In this document: positions 1 to 9,735 of the stretch, in pieces
Layout of the letters: each line of letters opens with the position of its first letter
Numbering within the stretch: position 1 is the first letter of the stretch
Notes under the pieces: generated by a model
What the model saw: only the letters and a program-made list of their open reading frames with translations
Databases searched by the model: none
Told to the model about the DNA's origin: nothing
From: Candidatus Hydrogenedentota bacterium
GTDB taxonomy: Bacteria > Hydrogenedentota > Hydrogenedentia > Hydrogenedentales > SLHB01
Direction: 5' to 3'
Length of the DNA stretch: 64,000 bases
NCBI GenBank assembly: GCA_029552745.1
Contig: JAKPDK010000182.1
Location: forward strand, 62,001 to 126,000
Position numbers and translations under genes: made by a program

Positions 1-9
1 GAGATTTCT

Positions 10-1200
10 ATGTTCATCGTCTTTTCTGTATCCGTATTCTTTGCTGCAGGAATGGATGCGCCGGAAGCTGTTGCCACGGCTACGTTCGACGTACCTGTCT
101 TACCACCGGAACATGTGCGCGTGACAGACGAGAAGACGGGTGCGTCATTGGTGTTCGTCACTTCGGACCCCGCACCGGACAATAATCTTTATTTTCATGA
201 GCGCTCTTGGCTGTGTGATGAATCGTTGTTGTTATTCACGTCGCAACGTGACGAAGGCGGTCTCATGGGATACATCATGGCGACGGGAGAACTGGTGCGG
301 TTTACTACTCCGGAGGGGGGACTTGGCGGCGCCACGGCCGATGTGAAACGTCCGGTGTTTTATGCGTTACGTGGACGTGAGGTGTTGGAAGTCATGCCCA
401 AGCTCGAATTGTCAGCGGATCCCGCCGTACGTTCTAAGGTTTCGATTACGGTGCGTCGGATTGCACGTATTCCGGAAGGGCATACAACTTCTTTGAATGG
501 CAACTGTGATGGTACGCGCCTTTCGGTTGGAATCACGTCGTCTGGTGATCCGGCGGTACCGTCGATTTTTACGATTGACGTGACTACTGGGGAAACGCGC
601 GAGGTGTGTCGTCTATCCGAGCCGCCGGGGTACGGGGGTCATGTTCAGTGGAGTCACGATGATCCGAATTTGTTGAGTTTTGCGGGACGGGAACAGCGAT
701 TGATGGTTGTAGACGTGCGGGACGGCGTCCCTCGAAATGTTTACAAGGCACGGGAGGATGAATTGGTAACTCATGAAAGTTGGTGGGTAAATCATCACAT
801 GTTGTTTTGTGGCGGTACACATCCGAAACCTACAGAAGACAGTCATGTCAAGGTGTTGGACTTAAACACGGGCATTGTTCGTGTGGTAGGAGCGGGTGCT
901 TGGTGGGAAGGCGCCATGCCATCGGAACTTGCGAAAGTGAATTGGTGGCATGCTTCCGGGAGTGATGATGGACGATGGGTTGCGGCAGACAATTGGCATG
1001 GGGACATCATGCTGTTTGAGGGCAAAACGACGCGGCCGCGCTTGTTGACGCAGGGGCACCGGACTTATGGGAAAGGCGCCCATCCTCATGTTGGCTGGGA
1101 CCGGAGTGGGAAAGCCGTGGTGTTTGCGTCCGAAAAACACGGCAATCCAGATGTCTGTATTGCGTATATCCCGGAATCATGGCAAAAAGAAAATCCGTGA
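10..1200 (+). CDS. Oligogalacturonate lyase-like beta-propeller protein (PL22 family)
   Basis: A 396-residue protein that reads as one seven-bladed-propeller-like domain. The family (PL22) cleaves oligogalacturonides by beta-elimination with a metal held by histidines and a glutamine. Visible family marks are a GHVQWSHDD segment, a THESWW segment, NWWHAS followed by DDGRW, and GAHPH near the C terminus, whose two histidines match the metal ligands of the family. The N terminus (hydrophobic run FIVFSVSVFFAAG) looks like a signal peptide, but the frame is open to the window edge, so the true start may lie upstream. It ends 25 bases before a strong terminator. Assignment to PL22 rather than a generic WD40-like propeller is inferred from motif memory, not a search. 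Confidence 0.7.
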   Translation: MFIVFSVSVFFAAGMDAPEAVATATFDVPVLPPEHVRVTDEKTGASLVFVTSDPAPDNNLYFHERSWLCDESLLLFTSQRDEGGLMGYIMATGELVRFTTPEGGLGGATADVKRPVFYALRGREVLEVMPKLELSADPAVRSKVSITVRRIARIPEGHTTSLNGNCDGTRLSVGITSSGDPAVPSIFTIDVTTGETREVCRLSEPPGYGGHVQWSHDDPNLLSFAGREQRLMVVDVRDGVPRNVYKAREDELVTHESWWVNHHMLFCGGTHPKPTEDSHVKVLDLNTGIVRVVGAGAWWEGAMPSELAKVNWWHASGSDDGRWVAADNWHGDIMLFEGKTTRPRLLTQGHRTYGKGAHPHVGWDRSGKAVVFASEKHGNPDVCIAYIPESWQKENP

Positions 1201-1224
1201 GTTCTCGAGATCACAAAAGAGAAG

Positions 1225-1255
1225 AAAGCCCTTTCTCGCGGGAAAGGGCTTTTTT
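1225..1255. terminator. Intrinsic terminator, probably bidirectional
   Basis: An eleven-base stem (AAAGCCCTTTC with its complement) closes a six-base loop and is followed by a run of T on the + strand. On the other strand the hairpin is followed by a pyrimidine-rich stretch. It lies between two convergent genes (stops at 1200 and 1272) and can serve both. Confidence 0.8.
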
Positions 1256-1271
1256 ACGTTAAGTAGCATTT

Positions 1272-3656
1272 TTATTTTTTTAACAACCAGACTTCAGCGA
1301 CTTGGCACCCTCGACCTTCAATAAGGTTCCACGAAAGTTCCAGTGAGCCGTCCTTTGTGGCGTCTGTGGGGATGTCAAACTCGACGGGCTCAATGGGGTT
1401 GGGTTGAGGCATAGGACCATGGATCTCGAAGGTGCCATCTGCAGTGAGTTTCATAGTGGCGCGGAAGCGCCCCGCGTAAGTAACGCGCAATTTGTAGGCA
1501 GCGTTTGGATCAAGGTTGTCATATTTCACAATCAACGGTGTTCCAAAGAGAGTTTGTGCCTGATCCTGCCACGAAAGCCGCATGGATGAAGTGGAATACT
1601 CGCATTGAGGTGATTGAACGTATCCGGGATCTTCTTCCCAAGATTTTTGTTTCACCAAGTGCGGCTGCTTTTGTGGATTGCCCAAATCATCATAGAACCC
1701 GCCTTCACCAGGGTTTTCCCAGTTGAGCACTTTTTCTAAAAGCTCTTTTTGGGTGGCTTCGTTGCGGGCAACGAGGATGTTTTGGAATTGTTTTTCAAGC
1801 CAAGGGCGATCGTTTAGGGGTTGGTCGAGCCAGTCCAAGACAGCGCCTCGTTCGGAGTTCTTTGCCAAGAAGGGTTCCTTTACACTCAGTTGGAAGCCGA
1901 TGCTGTCCAGCAGCTGGCGCCCGAGCGTCTCGATGTGTTTTCTGAATTCGGCACCCGGCGGGGCGTCATCCAGCGCGGCAAGTTCTGCGCCGGCTTGATT
2001 GACCGCTTCCCGAATGCCTTTTTGAGGATACTGGCGTAAGGCGGCGTAGGCTTTTTCCTCCGCTTTTGCTTCCGCGGCGGCTTTTTCTTTCACGTACATG
2101 TCATAATACGCGCGAAACAGATACATCTGAAGACGCCAGTTATTTTGTAGTAATTCGGGCTCTTTGTCAGCGATGTTCTTCCATAGTGCCAGGGTTTTTT
2201 CAATGGTCGTATTTTTGGAGATAGGACCGCGCCAGTTTTCTTCAAGTAGGAAAAGTCCATCGGCGCCGACGTCGGCGTAAGCATCGCCGAAGAACACCTT
2301 GGCATATTCTTTTGCGACCTCTTTGATGTTCGTATCGGGGTCCCATCCTAGGGCGCTCCAGAGGATCTTGTTGAAGTCATCATGGATTCCATCCGAATAC
2401 GTGACAAATCCCGATGTCAGCGGTGCGTAATGATTGTGTATATATCCCATGTCTTTGGGGCGCGGCGCGATGGGTTCCCTACCAAGCGTATGGGCGAAAG
2501 CGCGGTCCCAATCTGGCACAGGGTATTGACAGCGGACACAATGGGTGATGTCGGGGTAATGGCGCACGAGATATTGTTGAGGTGTACGCTGGCGCAGTTC
2601 TTCCAAGGTCATTTTGATCCAAGGTCCAAATGCGACGCCTGTCAGCCAGTTCGGCTTTTTTTCTTCCAAGTAACGGAAAAAGTAGTCATTTTCGGGATGT
2701 TCGAATGTCTGGTTGGACACCCAGAGTTGGGCGTTGGGATGAGTTTCATGAAGCAGGGGTGCCATTTTCTCCAGCCAGGGCATGAGATATTCCGCGGGGT
2801 TTTCGCCGTCATCACCGCCCGGGACTAGGACCACATCGATACGTTTGCAGCTCTCAAAAATCTGGCGGCGAATCTTGAGGGCTTTTTCTGCCTCTTCTGG
2901 TTTAGAGAGGTCTTCCAAAGCAGGTATCCAAAACATGACATCTAACCCGTAGGAAGCAATGAGGTTCGCCAGGTCGATGTTCATGTCCCACATTTTTCGT
3001 TTCATCACAGGCCCGTCGACGAGTTCGGGATCAAAAGAGGGGATCAATTCAATGCCATTGGTACCGAACAGAATGAGGTCGCGGATGTATTGCTCGTAGG
3101 TGGCTAAATCCCAGGCGTCGTAACTATTTGCGGTGTTGCGATAGCCGAGCTGATGACCGCGAATGGGATATTTGGGGGATGTGGCAATACGCGTATCTTT
3201 GGGCAACGTGAAAATCTGTTTGCCGAAGTGCGCCACCCGAATGAGACGTCCCGCCGCGAACAAGGCGCCGCGTACGTCTTTGCCGACGCACCACACCGAG
3301 GCGCCTCCCCCGGGCGCTGGATGCACCCAGAGTGCGTACGATTCTGGTTTGTCAGGCACTTGGCATCCTTGAGGGGGCTGCGGTGCACCAGCGGGCAACG
3401 TATCGACCGTGGTAACAACGATGGCGGTGCGATCGCCTTCAGGCATAGAACGCGTAAGGGACAAACGGAGTCCGGAACGTCGTTCTATCTCGTCGCGGAG
3501 CATGGAGACGGCTTTTGTACCGGGTTCCCCGGGTACCGCGCGAACAATGACCGCACCTCGAAGGTCCAAATCGTCTGCGGCTGCATATTGTCTTGGATAA
3601 GCCCAAATTACTAGCCCCGTGAGTGCAAGTAGTCCGATCAAGCATCGTTCCCACAT
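1272..3656 (-). CDS. Secreted glycoside-hydrolase-like protein (alpha-glucuronidase / GH20-type zincin-like N-terminal fold)
   Basis: 794 residues from the ATG at 3656, which has AAAGGAG eight bases upstream; a longer frame to 3701 lacks such a site. Residues 1-28 are a signal peptide (MWERCLIGLLALTGLVIWA core). The next 130 residues fit the small alpha/beta domain found in front of GH20, GH84 and GH67 barrels (ending in GALFAAGRLIRV). A barrel-like region follows with YDAWDLATYEQYIRDLILFG, VLVPGGDDGENP and SNQTFEHPEND; helices occupy roughly 470-640 and a beta-rich C-terminal domain ends the protein. The substrate cannot be told from sequence. It would act outside the cytoplasm on glycans. 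No catalytic residue can be assigned with certainty, although the GGDDGE segment is a reasonable candidate. Confidence 0.6.
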   Translation of the reverse strand: MWERCLIGLLALTGLVIWAYPRQYAAADDLDLRGAVIVRAVPGEPGTKAVSMLRDEIERRSGLRLSLTRSMPEGDRTAIVVTTVDTLPAGAPQPPQGCQVPDKPESYALWVHPAPGGGASVWCVGKDVRGALFAAGRLIRVAHFGKQIFTLPKDTRIATSPKYPIRGHQLGYRNTANSYDAWDLATYEQYIRDLILFGTNGIELIPSFDPELVDGPVMKRKMWDMNIDLANLIASYGLDVMFWIPALEDLSKPEEAEKALKIRRQIFESCKRIDVVLVPGGDDGENPAEYLMPWLEKMAPLLHETHPNAQLWVSNQTFEHPENDYFFRYLEEKKPNWLTGVAFGPWIKMTLEELRQRTPQQYLVRHYPDITHCVRCQYPVPDWDRAFAHTLGREPIAPRPKDMGYIHNHYAPLTSGFVTYSDGIHDDFNKILWSALGWDPDTNIKEVAKEYAKVFFGDAYADVGADGLFLLEENWRGPISKNTTIEKTLALWKNIADKEPELLQNNWRLQMYLFRAYYDMYVKEKAAAEAKAEEKAYAALRQYPQKGIREAVNQAGAELAALDDAPPGAEFRKHIETLGRQLLDSIGFQLSVKEPFLAKNSERGAVLDWLDQPLNDRPWLEKQFQNILVARNEATQKELLEKVLNWENPGEGGFYDDLGNPQKQPHLVKQKSWEEDPGYVQSPQCEYSTSSMRLSWQDQAQTLFGTPLIVKYDNLDPNAAYKLRVTYAGRFRATMKLTADGTFEIHGPMPQPNPIEPVEFDIPTDATKDGSLELSWNLIEGRGCQVAEVWLLKK

Positions 3657-3713
3657 CGTACATCTCCTTTTACTGTTTTTGGTTGGGGGTACGAAATCCA
3701 ATAAACTGTGAGT

Positions 3714-4532
3714 CTATACGTGAGTGCCTAGCCCGCGCAACAAAACGCCTACTCCATAGGCGACACCGGCTGCAAGTGCCCCCACAAGCAACATTTCCAA
3801 GCCACTGCGCCAAGGATTGCGTCGGGTCACCAATACTTTGGCTGCACCAAGGACAAACAGGGCGACAGCCGAGAGGATGAGAGAGGTGGGAAAGGCGGCT
3901 TGGGGAGGTATGGTAACTACTAACCCGAGCAAGTAGACGAGCAGTGGCACCGAACCGGCGACAATGAAAGCGACAAACGTTGCAAGGGCGTTCAGCAGCG
4001 GCACGCGGTCGTCGCGCAGTAACTCTAATTCCTCCAGCATCATGGCATCGAGCCAACGTTTGGGCTCGCGGGTCTTGATAGCGACCATTTGCTGAGCTTC
4101 TTCTTCCGAATAGCCTTGCTCCCGGTATAAGACAAGCAGCTCGGTTCGCTCGCCTTCCGGAAAGTGTTCGATTTCCCATTGTTCCCGTTCGCGTTCTTTG
4201 TCATAGTATTCTTGTTCACTTCTTAATGAGAGATAGGCGCCAGTTGCCATGGAAAATCCGTCTGCGAAAAGGTTTGCCAAGCCCAAGATGAGGACAACAC
4301 CGGCGCCGAGGTCTGCACCTGCGACACCGCTCACTACAGCGAACGTCGTGATGATGCCGTCGAGTCCACCATAAACCATTTCGCCCAGATATTGGGATGC
4401 GGTGCCGCCATGCTCTTCTCGAGCCATGTCTGCGATTTTTTCGGGGGCGTGCGCGGCGGCAGCGGTGGACTTATCGCGTTTGGCAAATCCTTCTTGCGCT
4501 AATTTCAGTCGTGGATCACTTTTTCTTGCCAT
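3714..4532 (-). CDS. VIT1/CCC1-family Fe2+/Mn2+ membrane transporter
   Basis: 272 residues. The family moves ferrous iron or manganese across membranes. The protein shows the first transmembrane segment with GGLDGIITTFAVVSG, then a second with LFADGFSMATGAYLS, a long acidic cytoplasmic stretch (QEYYDKEREREQ to about residue 165, rich in Glu, as in the metal-binding domain of the family), and three further hydrophobic segments (about 185-270). GAGGAG lies upstream of the ATG. The stop codon of the upstream gene is only nine bases away, so the two are probably co-transcribed. Pairing with a glycosidase-like gene is unexpected. Confidence 0.85.
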   Translation of the reverse strand: MARKSDPRLKLAQEGFAKRDKSTAAAAHAPEKIADMAREEHGGTASQYLGEMVYGGLDGIITTFAVVSGVAGADLGAGVVLILGLANLFADGFSMATGAYLSLRSEQEYYDKEREREQWEIEHFPEGERTELLVLYREQGYSEEEAQQMVAIKTREPKRWLDAMMLEELELLRDDRVPLLNALATFVAFIVAGSVPLLVYLLGLVVTIPPQAAFPTSLILSAVALFVLGAAKVLVTRRNPWRSGLEMLLVGALAAGVAYGVGVLLRGLGTHV

Positions 4533-4541
4533 AACGTTTGT

Positions 4542-6320
4542 CTACTCCTCGAAATAAGGTTGAACCTGAATGTAATTAAACATCAATTCTTGTCCTTCTG
4601 GACCGCCGCTTTCTAAATCGGAGACCCAATCGGAGAGTATGAGTTCGGCCGTTGGGTGCAAGGCACGGAACATGACTTGGTGATGGTTGAACCACGCGGG
4701 ACCATTCTTGAACGGTAATTGCTCATGAGACCACGGGCTACTCACGGGGACGGCGGCATAGGAGCCCGATGGAAGGATCTCTGCATTTTTGATGATTAGT
4801 GATACGCCGTGTTTTTTCTGGTCTGATCTTCCCTGAATAATGTCTTGATAATCTGCGGTGATCATTTGAGCGGTGTAGACTTTGCCGGGCACGAGGTTCT
4901 GAATGGTTTGCAACGCCTTGTTGGGTTTGTGGGCGCTGCGTTTCATCCAAAGGTAGGCGTTTCCAGAAGGATAATCGGGCTCTCCTCCACGGTGCCAATA
5001 TCGGTTCTGGGCGCGGGCATACCGCTCCAGATACCTGGGCACGATGCTGCTCTCTTCAGCGGGTTGCAAAGTCCATCCGGAGGAACCGTCGAGAAAATCA
5101 GGGTTTTGTACGTGGGGGAGCATGTACGTCCAGCCATATCGTTCGGATAATAAGTCTGTGGCGCCCTCCAGACAATAATGACGGTACAAGGCGCTCTGCC
5201 AGCGCAAGAGCTCTTCGTTTGCCGCACCGCTATACCACCAATGGATGCCAAATAAACCGTCAAAGGCGGGGTGAGTTGCGAGGTATTGCATTTGCATATC
5301 CATCCAGACCTTGTAGTTTACGTCGGGTTGGACATCCAAATCGGGTCCTGTGGCGAAAATACCCAGCACCAAAACCATCTGACGTTGGCAATTTGGAAAA
5401 CGAGCCTGCCACAAACTGATTTCTTTACCCAGCAAGGATTCCATCAATCCGCGGGCTTCCTCTTCGGTAGGCATTTCATGATGATAGCGTTCCCACGCCA
5501 TGTAGAAGCCGGAATCAAAGACTGTGCGGACCAGTTCCCTGGCTTCGGGGCGGCTATGCATGCCGGGACCGCCGCAATAGGCATAGAAGGCTTTTCCTGT
5601 TCCGGCGACTTGTTGCCCAAGCAAACGCATTCCTTCGATCCAAGCAGGATAAAGAGGGTGTTGACGTCCGGAGAATTCGTCGGCAATAAGTCCTGACAAT
5701 CGGGTATCCTGGAAACCGGGCGAGTTGTACCAATACTGGAATGCGGCATCTCCTGTCAGATCGTTGTGGTGCGGGAGGCTGCCGTAGGCGATAAACTTGC
5801 GTCCTAGACTTGTCCATTCGTTGATTTGCGGGTCTATATTCTTTTCTGGAAAACCTACGACGGTGTTTACGCTGGAAAGCGCGTTTGTTGTAAGCCATTC
5901 CCAGGAAAACTCTCCCAATTGCGGAAATCGCGGCTCTTGGGGATACCGCACAAAATGCGTTTCAGGCACGGTTCGTACGACGACCTTGACGACGTCGTTG
6001 CCTGCGATGTTGTGTACCTGCAACGTATGGACACCGGCTTTTAGCCACTGCATGGTTTCGCAATGCGCCTTGTCCCACGGGTAGGCAGGGCATGCGGCGC
6101 CGTCAATTAAGAATTCAGCTTTTGGATATGCGGAAATATACACCCAGCCGGTACGGGGGTTCTGGAACGAATATTCCTTGGAAGGGTCGACGGGAGAGAC
6201 ATTCAGGACCTCGGTGGTAAAGTTGTTGAGTTTTCTGGGCGCAGTATCCACGTCGGTATGCATGGTACCCAAGCCTGTGAGTGCTATTGCGGTTAAAGGA
6301 AGCCATAAGGTAATAATCAT
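4542..6320 (-). CDS. Putative secreted glycosidase-like protein, family not recognised
   Basis: 592 residues with a short N-terminal hydrophobic segment (MIITLWLPLTAIALTGLG) that may be a signal peptide. An AAGGAAAAGG site precedes the ATG. Residues about 30-125 are beta-rich (WVYISAYPKAEFLIDG, AGVHTLQVHN) and look like a carbohydrate-binding or PA14-like module; the centre has barrel-like features (SGLIADEFSGRQHP with Asp-Glu, FDGLFGIHWWYSGAANEELLRWQ); the last 180 residues are another beta domain (NPDFLDGSSGWTLQP), typical of a carbohydrate-binding module. The Asp-Glu of IADEF is a plausible catalytic site by analogy. I do not recognise the family. First gene of a two-gene leftward unit with the metal transporter. 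Confidence 0.55.
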   Translation of the reverse strand: MIITLWLPLTAIALTGLGTMHTDVDTAPRKLNNFTTEVLNVSPVDPSKEYSFQNPRTGWVYISAYPKAEFLIDGAACPAYPWDKAHCETMQWLKAGVHTLQVHNIAGNDVVKVVVRTVPETHFVRYPQEPRFPQLGEFSWEWLTTNALSSVNTVVGFPEKNIDPQINEWTSLGRKFIAYGSLPHHNDLTGDAAFQYWYNSPGFQDTRLSGLIADEFSGRQHPLYPAWIEGMRLLGQQVAGTGKAFYAYCGGPGMHSRPEARELVRTVFDSGFYMAWERYHHEMPTEEEARGLMESLLGKEISLWQARFPNCQRQMVLVLGIFATGPDLDVQPDVNYKVWMDMQMQYLATHPAFDGLFGIHWWYSGAANEELLRWQSALYRHYCLEGATDLLSERYGWTYMLPHVQNPDFLDGSSGWTLQPAEESSIVPRYLERYARAQNRYWHRGGEPDYPSGNAYLWMKRSAHKPNKALQTIQNLVPGKVYTAQMITADYQDIIQGRSDQKKHGVSLIIKNAEILPSGSYAAVPVSSPWSHEQLPFKNGPAWFNHHQVMFRALHPTAELILSDWVSDLESGGPEGQELMFNYIQVQPYFEE

Positions 6321-6420
6321 AGCCTTTTCCTTTCCGTTCTAAAGGAGATTAAGGACTATTTTACCTTACCCCCGCCATTCAGTATTCGCAAATTTTTGAC
6401 GTAGGATGTCTGAGTTTTCT

Positions 6421-6449
6421 TTGTTTCGAATAATATCAGTGTTTATAAC
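6421..6449 (+). promoter_or_regulatory. Possible sigma-70 promoter of katG
   Basis: TTGTTT and TATAAC are separated by 17 bases, roughly 105 bases before the katG start. The -10 is a five-of-six match, the -35 weak. No clear PerR or OxyR box was identified. Confidence 0.35.
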
Positions 6450-6499
6450 GTTCCTTACAACAACAGAGGGATTGGACAAAATCTGTCCCCAAAGAATAG

Positions 6500-8731
<2,232 letters not shown>

Positions 8732-8922
8732 TTCGCATAAGGCTACAGATAGCAATTGATTCCAGTGGCCCACAAGGTACCCAGTTGTCCCGAGAAAGAA
8801 ATGACGCGATAGCTTCAGGGTGTACCGGGGACTTCGTCGCTCGCAGTGCCCGTGGGGGGTAATCTGCGGGAGTGTGTCGTCTAAGATACATGAGGACCTG
8901 CCGCGCTCCTACCCCGCCGGTA

Positions 8923-9207
8923 TCATTGCGAGGAGTGCCGACAGGCACGACGCGGCAATCCCCTCGGGTGCTTGGGGATGACAAGACAAGGTGGGTCAGG
9001 CATTCTTGCCTGCGATTTAACAATGCCCTCGGGAAATGGAGATAGCCTTATCTCTGCCTTTGGCGCTTCTACACAACGCGGTTAAGGGGATTGCTTCGTC
9101 GTTTCGAAGACTTGCTCTTTGCAATGACAACAGGGCGCCCTGAACGGATCGCGCTGGTCGTGGGCAAGGACAGGGAGGGCGAGTATGGAAACTCGCCCCC
9201 ACATGGG
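8923..9207. repeat. Composite dispersed repeat locus 1 (in the 8732-9448 gap)
   Basis: The 717-base gap after katG holds no convincing gene. At 8923-8968 lies the forward arm (TCATTGCGAGGAG, a small GTGCC/GGCAC hairpin, then GGCAATCCCC). At 9080-9131 is the inverted arm, read on the other strand as ATTGCAAAGAGCAAG and GAAGCAATCCCC. A third module at 9153-9207 contains a GGGCGAGT/ACTCGCCC hairpin and is similar to 54575-54628. The remainder is unassigned. Confidence 0.85.
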
Positions 9208-9448
9208 ATAGCAGGGAATTGTCAATGCTTTTATGACCGCGGCGCAACGCCTCGCAACTGCCAGCCAATGCGAACGTCTAGGCGCGCAAAATCTCGCGCA
9301 CAAAAATTGCTGTTTGCCCTGAGGGAGCATACTAGGGGCTAAAGAGAGTGAAGGGATGGGTGTGGTTTACCCTAATAGACGAGTGGGAGTATTATAGAAG
9401 CGGGATCGAAGTCTTTTTTTCGGCACTTATAGTGAAGGGCGGATTTGT

Positions 9449-9646
9449 ATGAGGAACACCACTGTTAAATGTAGCGCATGCGGTTGGTGGGATTTAAGTA
9501 TGAAGTACGGCAGTAATACGCGATGTACCCGCTGTGGGATGGATTTGTATTCCGTGGTGGGCGCGGAAGGACGAGCTGCGTTTGATAAAGCGCCCGGTGT
9601 CCGTGCTTCTCAGGCTGATAATTCCGCGATGAAGGAAGAAGATTAG
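9449..9646 (+). CDS. Small zinc-ribbon protein, function unknown
   Basis: 65 residues with two CxxC knuckles, CSAC at 8-11 and CTRC at 27-30, spaced as in a zinc ribbon. The tail after residue 45 is low-complexity and charged. The ribosome binding site (AGGGCGG) is modest. Such mini-ribbons are common, and no role follows from the sequence. The gene is read in the same direction as the MscS-type channel 90 bases downstream but need not share its promoter. Confidence 0.6.
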   Translation: MRNTTVKCSACGWWDLSMKYGSNTRCTRCGMDLYSVVGAEGRAAFDKAPGVRASQADNSAMKEED

Positions 9647-9735
9647 GGCGCAGAGGATTCTTGGCGTTCCATTTTCTACGTGGAAAGTCTTCGTCTTTTT
9701 TCTGAAGTGTTGTTTTGGCTCATAAGGTAGTTGCG

